Positions 39,454 through 49,052 of a stretch of DNA of 64,000 nt are shown here, in pieces. The notes under the pieces are model-generated. The model searched no databases and was not told the origin of the DNA. It saw nothing but the letters and a program-made list of their open reading frames with translations. Position 1 is the stretch's first letter, and the number at the start of each line of letters is the position of its first letter. The stretch covers positions 3,268,501 through 3,332,500 of the forward strand of contig NZ_CP054491.1 of assembly GCF_013343005.1 (NCBI RefSeq). Direction: 5' to 3'. A program made the translations under genes and the position numbers. The stretch comes from Candidatus Reidiella endopervernicosa (lineage in GTDB: Bacteria > Pseudomonadota > Gammaproteobacteria > GCF-013343005).

Positions 39454-40296
39454 ATGGATACTGAACTGACACCTCAACAGCACAAACAGGCGATTGCCAA
39501 ACTCTTCTCGCGCGTTGCCGATGGCTACGATAGCCCTGCACTACGCTTCTTCCCCTTCTGTGCCGACAAACTGGTCTCCAAGGTTGCACCCAGACCCGGA
39601 CAGAAGGTGCTCGATGTGGCCACCGGCACCGGGGTTGTCGCCATCTCCATGGCGCAGGCACTGCTTCCAGGCGGTCGCGTTGTGGCAATCGACCTCTCGG
39701 AGAAGATGCTCGACCGCACCGCCTTTCATGCACGGAAGATGGGATTGGAAAACATCGATATTTTCGATATGGATGGCGCCAAGCTCGACTTTAAACGCGA
39801 CTATTTCGATACCATCGCCTGCAGCTACGGCCTCTTCTTTATGCCTGATATCGATGCGGCGCTTCAGGAGTGGAAACGCGTCTGCAAACCGGGTGGCAAG
39901 ATCATCTTCACCAGCTTTGACGTCAAGGCGTTCGTGCCGCTGCGCGATCTATTTCTCGATGATTTGGAGCGCCTCGGTGCCAAGCTCCCGGAGGGGCGCA
40001 CCTTTATGGCCGATCAGCTCAACAACGCTGAGCGCTGCAGCGACGCACTCGATCGTAACGGCTTCGAAAAGATTCAGATCGACAATGAACAGCTCGGCTA
40101 TCACCTCTCGAGTGCTGATGACTGGTGGGAGATCATCTGGAATAGCGGCTACCGCGCTCTGATCGATCTACTCCCCTCCGATCAACTCGGCAATTTCAAG
40201 GTAAAACACCTACGCGAGGTCGATAAACTGGTGACCGAAAAGGGAATCTGGCTGCCGGTCGACACCCTGTTCAGTCAGGCAATCAAACCCGCCTAA
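39454..40296 (+). CDS. Class I SAM-dependent methyltransferase (UbiE-like)
   Basis: A 280-residue soluble methyltransferase. SAM motif I is VLDVATGTGVVAISMA (about 53-68), followed by VVAIDLSEKMLDR (acidic loop) and RVCKPGGKIIFTSFD (post-motif). The start (AIAKLFSRVADGYD) resembles UbiE/COQ5 quinone methyltransferases. It is longer than UbiE (about 250) and lacks its full set of motifs, so it may methylate another small molecule. Single gene, divergent from the CbiM-like gene. Confidence 0.8.
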   Translation: MDTELTPQQHKQAIAKLFSRVADGYDSPALRFFPFCADKLVSKVAPRPGQKVLDVATGTGVVAISMAQALLPGGRVVAIDLSEKMLDRTAFHARKMGLENIDIFDMDGAKLDFKRDYFDTIACSYGLFFMPDIDAALQEWKRVCKPGGKIIFTSFDVKAFVPLRDLFLDDLERLGAKLPEGRTFMADQLNNAERCSDALDRNGFEKIQIDNEQLGYHLSSADDWWEIIWNSGYRALIDLLPSDQLGNFKVKHLREVDKLVTEKGIWLPVDTLFSQAIKPA

Positions 40297-40376
40297 CCCG
40301 CATCGGTTGCGTGGATTGCAGCCTATCGATGTGGTTTATCATCACTCACTTCTGAAACGCTCGACAAGGATCCAGC

Positions 40377-40970
40377 ATGCGCGACCGTACTCTCTCCGAG
40401 AAGGCACTCGACACCCTGTTTCGTGAGGCACGAAGCTTCAGTAACTGGCTCGATCAACCAGTTAACGACGAGCTGCTGCACAAGCTCTACGATCTACTGA
40501 AGATGGGTCCAACCGCCGCTAACAGCTGTCCGGCACGTATTCGCTTTATCAAAAGTAGTGAGGCCAAGCAGCGTCTTAAACCGTGCCTGGCCGAAGGTAA
40601 TATCGAGAAGAGTATGAGTGCGCCGGTGGTGGCCATTATCGGTATGGATATGACCTTCTATGATCAATTACCAAAACTCTTTCCCCACACCGATGCGCGC
40701 AGTTGGTTTGCTGGCAAGCCCGATAAGATTGAGGAGAGCGCCTTCCGCAACTCATCACTGCAGGCGGCCTACCTGATTCTGGCCGCTCGCTCACTCGGGC
40801 TCGACTGCGGTCCGATGTCGGGTATCGACTACCCCGCGATGGATGCCGAGTTCTTCCCCGAGGGCACCATCAAGACCAACTTCATCTGCGCTATCGGTTA
40901 CGGCGACAACACTCAGCTCTTCCCACGCCAACCGCGTCTCGACTTTGATGAAGCAGCAGAGATTCTCTGA
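40377..40970 (+). CDS. Nitroreductase-family protein, RutE-like malonic semialdehyde reductase
   Basis: A 197-residue FMN enzyme of the nitroreductase fold. It follows E. coli RutE closely: KMGPTAANSCPARIRFI, FPHTDARSWFAG, AFRNSSLQAAYLILAARSLG and GPMSGIDYPAMDAEFF are all counterparts of RutE segments, and the length is the same (196). RutE reduces malonic semialdehyde to 3-hydroxypropionate in pyrimidine breakdown; no other rut genes are here, so the real substrate may differ. The start follows AAGGATCCAGC. Confidence 0.85.
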   Translation: MRDRTLSEKALDTLFREARSFSNWLDQPVNDELLHKLYDLLKMGPTAANSCPARIRFIKSSEAKQRLKPCLAEGNIEKSMSAPVVAIIGMDMTFYDQLPKLFPHTDARSWFAGKPDKIEESAFRNSSLQAAYLILAARSLGLDCGPMSGIDYPAMDAEFFPEGTIKTNFICAIGYGDNTQLFPRQPRLDFDEAAEIL

Positions 40971-41079
40971 ACGACACAGAAGCCCCACAACTTGACTGTT
41001 ATTGTCGGGATTACATATCTCTCCCATGGTGACCACCACGACGGCTACGCCTGTAGCTCAGGTTGCTCGGGAGAGCACC

Positions 41080-41585
41080 ATGAAGAGACGACTCTACCTA
41101 CTCTTTCCCGACGCCGATTTCGCCGCAGCGGTGTCGCTGTGCTCAATCAGGACGGCATCAAAACAAACAGATACACACAATCGCGCGCAGCGGTGAGGCG
41201 TCTGGAAGGCCTGCCCGCTCCACCTTTGAGCAGCGCAGCGATCGGCTCCATCAACTAGAGCGCTGGGTCTGGAACGGCAATTTAACCCCTTTGCTTCGTC
41301 ATGCTGGCGGGTTTTATTGCCGCTATCAGCTATGGTGCCGAGCTACTCGCACTGTTACTGATCGTAGGAATGATTACGAGTTTTGTTGCCGGAGAGCGCT
41401 TCACCCACCTGCCCGATGCCGACTTCCGAGAGGTGCGCGACGCCCTGGCCCACGGTGAGATCATGTTGATGGTCGATATCCCCGAGAGCGAGGTCTATCG
41501 CATCGAACACCAGATACATCAGCAGGTGCCTGAAGCACGCTTTGGCGGCGTCAGCTGGCTGCCCGACACCGCCGCCCAGCTCTAG
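41080..41585 (+). pseudogene. Decayed small membrane-protein gene with several frameshifts
   Basis: Three frames must be joined to recover one protein. ATG 41080 behind GGGAG gives KRRLYLLFPDADFAAAV, then another frame gives VAVLNQDGIKT, a third gives HTIARSGEA and later FEQRSDRLHQLERWVWNGNL, and the last part from 41301 reads AGFIAAISYGAELLALLLIV to the end (LPDTAAQL). The joined order suggests a protein of about 165 residues with a soluble N-terminus, one or two membrane segments and a soluble C-terminus rich in acidic residues. At least three indels, not in long homopolymers, separate the pieces. I do not know its function. The 94-residue frame 41301-41585 might still be translated. Confidence 0.65.
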
Positions 41586-41590
41586 ACCGA

Positions 41591-42979
41591 CTATCCGTTT
41601 AGACGGTTGTAGGCATCTAGCGCAGCGACCTTATAGGCCTCGGCTAGAGTCGGGTAGTTGAAGACGTTCTCAATAAAGTAGTCGAGCGTACCGCTAAGCA
41701 GCATCACTGCCTGGCCGATGTGGATCAGTTCGGTCGCGCCCTCACCCAGGATGTGCACACCAAGTACACGACGGTCTTCACTGCTAAAGAGGATCTTCAG
41801 CACACCGTCTTCGAGTCCCATGATCTGTCCACGCGCGGTCTCTCGCAGCCGCGCCAGCCCCACCTCGTAGGGGATCTGCTCCTTGGTCAGCTGCTGTTCA
41901 GTACGGCCAATCATGCTGATCTCCGGCACCGCATAGATACCGAAGGGGAAGTCACTACTCTGCTGACAGGCACTCTTGCCAAAGGCGTGACAGGCCGCAA
42001 TACGTCCCTGCTCCATTGAGGTCGAGGCGAGACTGGGAAAACCGATCACATCACCACCGGCATAGATATGTGGCACTTCGGTCTGGAAAAACTCATTGAC
42101 CTTGATGCGTCGTCGCGAGTCGGGTTCGATACCGGCGTTGTGCAGATTCAGTGCATAGGTGCAGCCAATTCGACCAGCAGCAAAGAGAATCAGCTCTGCA
42201 CTAACCTGCTTACCGCTCTCCAGGTGGGCTACGATCTTCCCCTCCTCTTTCTCTTCTACGCGGTCAATATTTTCTGAGAGACGCAGCATCACACCACGAT
42301 CCCGCATGTGGTGAACCAGCTCATCAGCCAGCTCTCGATCAAGAAAATCGAGCAGCCGCTCACGGCCATCAATCAGTGTGACCTTGACGTCCATAGCGCT
42401 GAAGATCGAAGCGTACTCGACACCGATCACACCACCACCGACGATAATCATCGATTTGGGGATCTCTTTGATATCGAGAATGCCGTCACTATCGACCACC
42501 GACTCACTCTCGAACGGAACCCCCTCGGGGCGAACCGGACGACTGCCAACGGCGATTAGGATCTTTTCACCGTGGAACCCCTCCAACTTACCGCCTGGAC
42601 GCTCCACCTGCAGGGTGTGCTCATCGATAAATGAGGCCTCGCCCTGAATCACAGTCACCCCATTACGCGATAACTGGTGTGACATCACCTCGGTCTCATG
42701 ATTGAGCGTAATGTGCAGACGTTGCATTAGATCTTCGATGGTCAAATTCTCTTTGAGCCGGTAGCTGCGACCATAGAGACCACGCTGATCCCAGCCGGTT
42801 AGATAGAGCACCGCCTCTCGAAGCGTTTTGCTTGGGATAGTGCCGGTATGGACAGAGACACCACCAATCTCCGCCTGACGCTCAATGATCGCAACGCGTT
42901 TGCCCAGCTTGGCGGCTTGAACCGCGGCCTTCTGTCCTGCTGGGCCACTGCCGATTACCAAAAAGTCGTAGTTCTGCAT
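41591..42979 (-). CDS. sthA: Soluble pyridine nucleotide transhydrogenase SthA
   Basis: A 462-residue FAD flavoprotein exchanging hydride between NADPH and NAD+. FAD motif VIGSGPAGQKAAVQAAK lies near the start, the NAD(P) motif is IIVGGGVIGVEYASI, and YAGGDVIGFPSLAS is the second FAD motif. In place of the redox-active CxxxxC of dihydrolipoamide dehydrogenases it has VSVHTGTIPSKTLREAV, as SthA does. The start was set at the ATG 42979 (MQNYDFLVIG) behind GGTGAG; the frame is open 8 codons further. Single gene. Confidence 0.92.
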   Translation of the reverse strand: MQNYDFLVIGSGPAGQKAAVQAAKLGKRVAIIERQAEIGGVSVHTGTIPSKTLREAVLYLTGWDQRGLYGRSYRLKENLTIEDLMQRLHITLNHETEVMSHQLSRNGVTVIQGEASFIDEHTLQVERPGGKLEGFHGEKILIAVGSRPVRPEGVPFESESVVDSDGILDIKEIPKSMIIVGGGVIGVEYASIFSAMDVKVTLIDGRERLLDFLDRELADELVHHMRDRGVMLRLSENIDRVEEKEEGKIVAHLESGKQVSAELILFAAGRIGCTYALNLHNAGIEPDSRRRIKVNEFFQTEVPHIYAGGDVIGFPSLASTSMEQGRIAACHAFGKSACQQSSDFPFGIYAVPEISMIGRTEQQLTKEQIPYEVGLARLRETARGQIMGLEDGVLKILFSSEDRRVLGVHILGEGATELIHIGQAVMLLSGTLDYFIENVFNYPTLAEAYKVAALDAYNRLNG

Positions 42980-43054
42980 TTGCTCACCACTCCAACAGAT
43001 CAAACCATGTTAAACAGACCACCCGACCACTGATCGGGCTCAAAAGCGCCTTAG

Positions 43055-43537
43055 CTAGTCGTCACCCCGATTCCAGGCACCCGACTTGCCACCGGACTTA
43101 TGGATCAGACGAACACCCTCCATGCTCATGCCACGATCAACCGCTTTACACATATCATAGATGGTCAGCAGCGTAACCTGCACCGCCGTCAGCGCCTCCA
43201 TCTCAACACCGGTCTGACCGGCCGTCTCAACCGTCACCCTGCAGTAGACGCGCGATGCATCTGTCTGGGGTTCAAGATCGATACCGACATGGGTCAGTGC
43301 CAATGGATGACAGAGCGGTATCAGATCAGCAGTACGCTTGGATGCCATAATGCCGGCCACCCGCGCGATGCCGAGCACATCACCCTTTTTGTGATCTCCT
43401 GCCACGATCCTCTCCAGCGTTGACGGCTCCATGCTGATCGCACCCTCGGCAACGGCTCTACGCTTGGTCACCGACTTCTCACCAACATCGACCATATGGG
43501 CCTCACCAGCGCTGTTGAAGTGGGTTAATTCGCTCAT
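43055..43537 (-). CDS. moaC: Cyclic pyranopterin monophosphate synthase MoaC
   Basis: A 160-residue enzyme of molybdenum cofactor synthesis, converting the MoaA product to cPMP. Visible parts: [18 protein letters not shown] near the start, [38 protein letters not shown] and KSGGKSG at the end, with the usual catalytic Lys and His positions. The start is the ATG 43537; the open frame upstream is not coding. It is divergent from moaD-moaE; moaA and moaB are not in the window. Confidence 0.95.
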   Translation of the reverse strand: MSELTHFNSAGEAHMVDVGEKSVTKRRAVAEGAISMEPSTLERIVAGDHKKGDVLGIARVAGIMASKRTADLIPLCHPLALTHVGIDLEPQTDASRVYCRVTVETAGQTGVEMEALTAVQVTLLTIYDMCKAVDRGMSMEGVRLIHKSGGKSGAWNRGDD

Positions 43538-43647
43538 CGATCTCTCCGTCAGGAAGCCCTCTTTAGGGCAATTGGTAGATAGGATCATCCATGATAGGCT
43601 GCTGCGAATAGTGGTGCAATTGAGCACCTGCAGAGTAGGTAAAGACT

Positions 43648-43881
43648 ATGAGGGTAACGGTAAAATTCTTCGCCAGCCTGCGTGAGCAGATGGGCTGCGA
43701 TGGGGCCACCGTCGAGATCGGGGAGGTCGCCACAGCGGCCGATGTGTGGTTACAGGCCTCCGGCGGAAAGGCACTGCCCACCAACGTACTGGTTGCGATA
43801 AACATGGAGTACACCGACCAAAATCACCTGGTGAAAAGTGACGATGAGGTCGCCTTCTTCCCACCCGTTACCGGTGGCTAG
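43648..43881 (+). CDS. moaD: Molybdopterin synthase sulfur carrier subunit MoaD
   Basis: A 77-residue ubiquitin-fold protein ending in the required Gly-Gly (PPVTGG), where the thiocarboxylate forms. VKFFASLREQMGCDGATVEI at the start and DDEVAFFPPVTGG at the end are typical. moaE follows one base after its stop, so the two subunits are made together. Confidence 0.93.
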   Translation: MRVTVKFFASLREQMGCDGATVEIGEVATAADVWLQASGGKALPTNVLVAINMEYTDQNHLVKSDDEVAFFPPVTGG

Positions 43882-43882
43882 T

Positions 43883-44323
43883 ATGACCATCGAGGTACGT
43901 CCCGCGCCATTCGAACCCTGGCAGGAGCTGCAGCAATTTGAAGCTGCTCACGATCAACTCAAGGGTAAGGCCGGGGCGAGCGCTGTCTTTGTTGGCACCA
44001 TGCGTGATTTCAACGAGGGTGATGAGGTTAACGGCATGTCGCTGGAGCACTACCCCGGCATGACCGAAAAACACCTTGAGAAGATTTGTGAGGAGGCAGC
44101 AAGCCGCTGGCAACTGCTCGATACGCTAGTCATCCACCGTGTTGGAGATCTCAAGCCAGCTGATCCGATCGTCCTAGTGGCTGTCTGGTCGGCCCATCGC
44201 AAAGACGCCTTTGAAGCGAGTCGCTTCATCATGGAGGATCTGAAATCGAAAGCCCCTTTCTGGAAGAAAGAGCAGCTTGAAGAGGGTAGCCGCTGGGTGG
44301 AGAAAAACACCTCAGGTTACTGA
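43883..44323 (+). CDS. moaE: Molybdopterin synthase catalytic subunit MoaE
   Basis: A 146-residue subunit that, with MoaD, inserts two sulfurs into cPMP to make molybdopterin. Family segments: GASAVFVGTMRDFNEGDEV, LEHYPGMTEKHL, VIHRVGDLKPADPIV, SAHRKDAFEASRFIMEDLK and APFWKKE with the catalytic lysines. The start is ATG 43883, one base after the moaD TAG; the frame extends into moaD but that is not used. The length is normal. Confidence 0.94.
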   Translation: MTIEVRPAPFEPWQELQQFEAAHDQLKGKAGASAVFVGTMRDFNEGDEVNGMSLEHYPGMTEKHLEKICEEAASRWQLLDTLVIHRVGDLKPADPIVLVAVWSAHRKDAFEASRFIMEDLKSKAPFWKKEQLEEGSRWVEKNTSGY

Positions 44324-44328
44324 GGGGC

Positions 44329-44889
44329 CTACTTCTTATAGTCTGGGGTGTGCTGCGGTTGATGATCAACCTTGCCACCCGGCACATCGAAAATCTCAAA
44401 CTCCATCGTCTCTAGATCACCCATAACGTAGGTAGCACGCGGCCCAACGCCCGCCACCGTTCCCGGATTCACAATCAACGACTCACCACCCTTAATGTCC
44501 TCCACAGGCGTGATCGCTGGGCGGTGATCGTGACCACAGCAGACCACATCCCACTCCCCTGTTAACGCCAACGCCTCAGCGTAGTGCGGATAGTGCACAA
44601 TGAAAATCCGCTTACCGCCGAGATTCAAACCCGCATCCTGCCCGTGATAATGGATCACACTGTCGGGCTCCTGCACTAGCATGAACATGGCATAGGTATC
44701 ACCCATGTTGTTGCCATGAATCACATGCACCGGCAGACCGAACTGCTGCAGCGGGCGCAGCGCGGTCGGTGCCACCACATCGCCGCAGTGCAGTACCGCC
44801 TCGGCACCACGCAGCTCCTTCGCCTCGTGCACGGCGGCGGTCAGCATCGGGCGGTTGTCGTGGCTATCGGAGACGACACAGATCTTCAT
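44329..44889 (-). CDS. YfcE/MJ0936-type metallophosphoesterase
   Basis: A 186-residue calcineurin-like phosphoesterase with all five metal-binding blocks: VVSDSHDN (residues 4-11), HCGDVV, HGNNMGD, VHYPHYAEA and CCGHDHRP. Proteins of this size act as phosphodiesterases on small substrates; the natural substrate is not known. It is convergent with moaE (5 bp apart) and 22 bp downstream of ppa in the same direction, perhaps cotranscribed with it. Confidence 0.88.
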   Translation of the reverse strand: MKICVVSDSHDNRPMLTAAVHEAKELRGAEAVLHCGDVVAPTALRPLQQFGLPVHVIHGNNMGDTYAMFMLVQEPDSVIHYHGQDAGLNLGGKRIFIVHYPHYAEALALTGEWDVVCCGHDHRPAITPVEDIKGGESLIVNPGTVAGVGPRATYVMGDLETMEFEIFDVPGGKVDHQPQHTPDYKK

Positions 44890-44911
44890 CGTTGAAGTAA
44901 CTCGCGGTTAT

Positions 44912-45460
44912 TTAGAAATTAGGCTTCTCAGGGGCATCCTGGAACATCTTAACGCTATCCATGATCTCCTGTTTCGCCTCATCGATATCACCCCAACCAC
45001 CGACACGAACCCACTTACCCTCATCAAGATCCTTGTAGTGCTCGAAGAAGTGGGAGATGCGGTTGAGAACCTCCTCCTGAACATCGCGGAAGCTGGTTAC
45101 CTTGCGATAGGATTTGCAGAGCTTGTCGACCGGCACGGCGAGGATTTTGGCGTCATCACCCGACTCGTCCGCCATCTTCAGTACACCAACAGGACGACAC
45201 TGAATCACCGAACCGGGAATCAGCGGATAGGGGGTCAACACCAGCACATCGACGGGATCACCATCTTTGGAGAGAGTGTGTGGCACGTAGCCGTAGTTAC
45301 AGGGGTAATGCATCGCGGTCGACATGAAACGATCGACAAACATCGCGCCGGTATCCTTATCCAGCTCATACTTGACCGGATCGGAGTGTGCAGGGATCTC
45401 AATAATTACATTGATCTCGTTGGGAACGTCATTACCGGAGGTGACTCTGTCGAGGTTCAT
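44912..45460 (-). CDS. ppa: Soluble inorganic pyrophosphatase (family I)
   Basis: A 182-residue family I PPase hydrolysing PPi to phosphate. The signature [12 protein letters not shown], with the metal aspartates, is near residues 62-73; [19 protein letters not shown] and [12 protein letters not shown] are the usual N-terminal blocks. It lies just downstream of the membrane PPase gene but a strong terminator at 45483 separates them. A soluble PPase next to two PPi-using enzymes suggests that its activity is controlled or timed differently, since it wastes the PPi the others use. Confidence 0.93.
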   Translation of the reverse strand: MNLDRVTSGNDVPNEINVIIEIPAHSDPVKYELDKDTGAMFVDRFMSTAMHYPCNYGYVPHTLSKDGDPVDVLVLTPYPLIPGSVIQCRPVGVLKMADESGDDAKILAVPVDKLCKSYRKVTSFRDVQEEVLNRISHFFEHYKDLDEGKWVRVGGWGDIDEAKQEIMDSVKMFQDAPEKPNF

Positions 45461-45482
45461 CGCTTCAAATCTCAGAAAAACA

Positions 45483-45510
45483 AAAGGGCCGGTAATTATA
45501 CCGGCCCTTT
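45483..45510. terminator. Terminator between hppA and ppa
   Basis: A perfect 11-bp stem AAAGGGCCGGT / ACCGGCCCTTT with a 6-base loop. On the minus strand it lies downstream of hppA (54 bp after its stop) and upstream of ppa. Confidence 0.8.
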
Positions 45511-45564
45511 ATCAAGATTTGCTAATATTATCTGCCGCGCCACTCGGCGCGACAGACACCCTAC

Positions 45565-47592
45565 TTAGAGCAGGGGCACAATCATCAGCGCAACGATATT
45601 GATGATCTTGATCAGCGGGTTGATCGCTGGACCAGCAGTATCCTTGTAGGGGTCGCCTACGGTGTCACCGGTAACCGCTGCCTTGTGAGCATCGGAACCC
45701 TTACCACCGAAGTTACCATCCTCAATGTACTTCTTGGCGTTATCCCACGCACCACCACCGGTGGTCATAGAGATAGCGACGAAGATACCGGTAATGATGG
45801 TACCGATCAGCAGACCACCCAGCGCTTCAACGCCGAGGAAAACACCGACCAGGATAGGCACCAGAATCGGCAGCAATGAAGGAATAATCATCTCCTTGAT
45901 CGCCGCCTTGGTCAGCATGTCTACAGCACGACTGTAGTCAGGCTTCTCGCTGTGGTCCATGATGCCAGGCTTCTCTTTGAACTGACGGCGTACCTCGTTC
46001 ACGATACCGCCTGCTGCACGACCTACCGCCTCCATCGACATCGCGCCGAAGAGATACGGAACCAAGCCACCAAGGAACAGGCCGATGATGACCATGTGGT
46101 TGGAGAGATCAAATGATGCTACATGCCCCGCCTTCTCCAGGGTGTGAGTGTAATCAGCGAAGAGTACCAGCGCAGCAAGACCTGCCGAACCAATCGCGTA
46201 ACCCTTGGTAACTGCCTTGGTGGTGTTACCCACGGCATCGAGAGGATCGGTAATGTTGCGGATCTTCTCATCAAGCTCAGCCATCTCAGCAATGCCACCC
46301 GCGTTATCGGTAATCGGACCGTAAGCGTCGAGTGCAACGATAATGCCGGTCATCGAGAGCATAGAGGTTGCCGCAATCGCGATACCATAGAGTCCTGCCA
46401 GGTCATAGGCACCCCAGATAGAGGCACAGACAGCAAGTACAGGTGCTGCGGTAGATTTCATTGAAACACCGAGACCCGCGATAACGTTGGTACCATCACC
46501 CGTGGTTGAGGCCTCAGCGATATGACGTACCGGCTGGAACTCAGTCGCAGTGTAGTACTCGGTGATCACAACCATCGCTGCAGTCAGTGCCAGACCGATC
46601 AGAGAACAACCAAAGAGGCTCATGGTGACGTTGGTAACACCTTCGATTTCAACACCACCCATGAACATATCGGTGACGAAGTAGAAGGCAACCGCCGCCA
46701 GCAGACCTGCAACGATCAGGCCACGATAGAGGGCGTTCATAATCTTGCCTCCTTCACGTGCCGTTACGAAGAAGGTTCCGACAACAGAGGCGATGATCGA
46801 AACACCACCCAGCACCAGCGGATAGACCGCTGCCGCGCCACCAGTTTCGCCCAGCAGCAGGCCACCGAGCAGCATGGTCGCAACCACGGTTACTGCGTAG
46901 GTCTCAAACAGGTCAGCCGCCATACCCGCACAGTCACCGACGTTGTCACCAACGTTATCGGCAATAACCGCAGGATTACGTGGATCATCCTCAGGGATGC
47001 CCGCCTCAACCTTACCGACGATATCGGCACCGACATCCGCACCCTTGGTGAAGATACCGCCACCGAGACGTGCAAAGATCGAGATCAGTGAACCACCGAA
47101 GGCGAGACCGATCAGTGGGTGAAGGTTATCCGCACCAGGGTGCATCATCTCGAGCACCATGTAGTAGCCTGCCACACCGAACAGACCGAGCCCCACCACC
47201 AACATACCGGTGATAGCGCCGCCACGGAAGGCAACCTGCATCGCAGCATTCAGGCCATCATTAGCCGCCTCAGCAGTACGCACATTGGCGCGAACCGAGA
47301 TATTCATGCCGATGTAACCTGCCAATCCAGAAAGGATGGCGCCGATGGCAAAACCAATCGCCGTATGCAGGTCGAGGAAGTAGCCAATTGCGACCAGCAG
47401 CACAACACCAACAACGCTGATGGTCATGTACTGACGATTAAGATAGGCCTTGGCACCCTCCTGAACAGCAGCGGCGATCTCATTCATACGCTCGTTACCG
47501 GTCGGTTTAGCCAAGATCCATTTCATAGAGAAGATGCCGTAAGCGATCGCGACACCTGCACAGATTAGTGAAAACAGCAAACTAGTGGTCAT
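45565..47592 (-). CDS. hppA: Membrane-bound proton-pumping pyrophosphatase (K+-independent type)
   Basis: A 675-residue protein with 15-16 membrane segments that couples PPi hydrolysis to proton pumping, or makes PPi from the proton gradient. The PPi-binding aspartate motifs [20 protein letters not shown] and [19 protein letters not shown] are present, as is [16 protein letters not shown]. The key segment reads [17 protein letters not shown] Lys after GNTT marks the K+-independent class, where K+-dependent enzymes have Ala. It lies downstream of the PPi-PFK gene, with a terminator between. Confidence 0.95.
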   Translation of the reverse strand: MTTSLLFSLICAGVAIAYGIFSMKWILAKPTGNERMNEIAAAVQEGAKAYLNRQYMTISVVGVVLLVAIGYFLDLHTAIGFAIGAILSGLAGYIGMNISVRANVRTAEAANDGLNAAMQVAFRGGAITGMLVVGLGLFGVAGYYMVLEMMHPGADNLHPLIGLAFGGSLISIFARLGGGIFTKGADVGADIVGKVEAGIPEDDPRNPAVIADNVGDNVGDCAGMAADLFETYAVTVVATMLLGGLLLGETGGAAAVYPLVLGGVSIIASVVGTFFVTAREGGKIMNALYRGLIVAGLLAAVAFYFVTDMFMGGVEIEGVTNVTMSLFGCSLIGLALTAAMVVITEYYTATEFQPVRHIAEASTTGDGTNVIAGLGVSMKSTAAPVLAVCASIWGAYDLAGLYGIAIAATSMLSMTGIIVALDAYGPITDNAGGIAEMAELDEKIRNITDPLDAVGNTTKAVTKGYAIGSAGLAALVLFADYTHTLEKAGHVASFDLSNHMVIIGLFLGGLVPYLFGAMSMEAVGRAAGGIVNEVRRQFKEKPGIMDHSEKPDYSRAVDMLTKAAIKEMIIPSLLPILVPILVGVFLGVEALGGLLIGTIITGIFVAISMTTGGGAWDNAKKYIEDGNFGGKGSDAHKAAVTGDTVGDPYKDTAGPAINPLIKIINIVALMIVPLL

Positions 47593-47673
47593 GTTATATA
47601 CCTCTCCCCTTCAATTAACGTTTTTACTTATATGATGTTCATTATTATTGCGACTAATAATTAGTCTAGATAC

Positions 47674-47702
47674 AAAAAAGGGAGCAAATAAGCCCCCTTT
47701 TT
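47674..47702. terminator. Terminator after the PPi-PFK gene
   Basis: An imperfect stem AAAAAAGGGAGC / GCCCCCTTTTT with a 6-base loop, followed on the minus strand by TTTTTT. It lies 5 bp after the PPi-PFK stop. Confidence 0.7.
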
Positions 47703-47707
47703 CATAA

Positions 47708-48970
47708 CTATTTGACCTTGAATTCAGGCAGCTTTTTCTTCACTGACACTAACTTCAATTTCACATACTGCGGCATGCCGTTTTTATAGGGAGGATAATC
47801 TTCACCCTTAATCAACGGCTCGAGGTAGCGGCGACATTTCGGTGTGATACCGAAACCATCACGACTGATGAAGCTCTTTGGCATCATCTTCTCGACGTTG
47901 GCTACCTTAGAAAGCGGTGCCTCGCCGATGGTCCAGCGGTATGGCTTGTCAGACTTACGAACCACGGTTGGCATGACCGAGTTCTTACCTTTGAGTGCCA
48001 GCTCAACCGCAGCCTTACCCATAGCGTAGGCCTGATCAACGTCAGACTTAGACGCGATGTGACGGCTCGCACGCTGCAGGTAGTCAGCAACGGCCCAGTG
48101 GTACTTCAGACCGAGATCTTCCTGAATCATGCCGGCAACAACAGGTGCGGCACCACCCAGCTGGCTGTGACCGAAGGCATCCTTCAGACCGGTCTCAGCG
48201 AGGAACTTGCCATCTTTATAGTGGACACCCTCAGAGACTACGATCGAGCAGTAGCCATACTTCTTAACCTTAGCGCTAACCGCAGCCATGAACTTCTTAC
48301 GATCGAAAACGACCTCAGGGAAGAGAATGACGATCGGTAGATCGGTCTTCTCATCAGAGGCCAGTGCACCGGCAGCAGCGATCCAACCAGCGTGACGACC
48401 CATTACCTCAAGTACGAAGACCTTGGTAGAGGTGGCGCACATAGAACCAACGTCGAAGCTCGCCTCGCGGGTTGAGATAGCAATGTACTTGGCAACCGAG
48501 CCGAAGCCAGGGCAGTTATCGGTGATTGGCAGATCGTTATCAACGGTCTTAGGTACGTGGATCGCCTGAACTGGGTAACCCATCTTCTTCGAAAGCTGAG
48601 AGATCTTGTAGCAGGTGTCAGCGGAGTCACCACCACCGTTGTAGAAGAAGTAACCGATGTTGTGTGCCTTGAAGATCTCGATCAGGCGCTCGTACTCCGC
48701 CTTGTTTGCCTCGAGGCTCTTCAGCTTGTAACGGCAGGAGCCGAAGGCACCCGATGGAGTGTGGCGCAGACCAGCGATAGAACGCACTGTCTCTTTTGAG
48801 GTATCGATCAGATCCTCTTCCAGCGCACCGATGATGCCGTTACGACCGGCGTATACCTTGCCGATCTTGTCTTTATTCTTACGAGCGGTCTCGATCACAC
48901 CACAAGCAGAGGCGTTGATCACTGCGGTAACACCGCCGGACTGTGCATAAAATGCATTCTTCTTTGTCAT
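47708..48970 (-). CDS. Pyrophosphate-dependent 6-phosphofructokinase
   Basis: A 420-residue phosphofructokinase using PPi in place of ATP, which makes the step reversible. It has AQSGGVTAVINAS at the N-terminus, FFYNGGGDSADT (the phosphoryl donor site), HVPKTVDNDLPITDNCPGFG (catalytic Asp), EVMGRHAGWIAAAGAL and SEGVHYKDGKF. PKTVDND in place of the ATP-enzyme's PGTIDND is the usual mark of the PPi type. In autotrophic sulfur oxidisers and methanotrophs such enzymes also act on sedoheptulose bisphosphate and stand beside hppA, as here. Named pfp in some genomes. A single transcription unit with its own terminator. Confidence 0.92.
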   Translation of the reverse strand: MTKKNAFYAQSGGVTAVINASACGVIETARKNKDKIGKVYAGRNGIIGALEEDLIDTSKETVRSIAGLRHTPSGAFGSCRYKLKSLEANKAEYERLIEIFKAHNIGYFFYNGGGDSADTCYKISQLSKKMGYPVQAIHVPKTVDNDLPITDNCPGFGSVAKYIAISTREASFDVGSMCATSTKVFVLEVMGRHAGWIAAAGALASDEKTDLPIVILFPEVVFDRKKFMAAVSAKVKKYGYCSIVVSEGVHYKDGKFLAETGLKDAFGHSQLGGAAPVVAGMIQEDLGLKYHWAVADYLQRASRHIASKSDVDQAYAMGKAAVELALKGKNSVMPTVVRKSDKPYRWTIGEAPLSKVANVEKMMPKSFISRDGFGITPKCRRYLEPLIKGEDYPPYKNGMPQYVKLKLVSVKKKLPEFKVK

Positions 48971-49052
48971 TTAGGTTCCCCTTAATTTGACGCTATTTCA
49001 AAAGCTATTTTTGTAAAAACTATGGCCACCAACCAACTGAATGGATCGGCAG

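Noticed and set aside
40992-41258. 88-codon plus-strand frame
   Set aside because: It starts in non-coding DNA and only its middle (VAVLNQDGIKT) belongs to the decayed gene at 41080-41585.
41591-42979. Dihydrolipoamide dehydrogenase or mercuric reductase instead of SthA
   Set aside because: The redox-active CxxxxC motif is absent (VSVHTGTIPSK), which is the SthA pattern.
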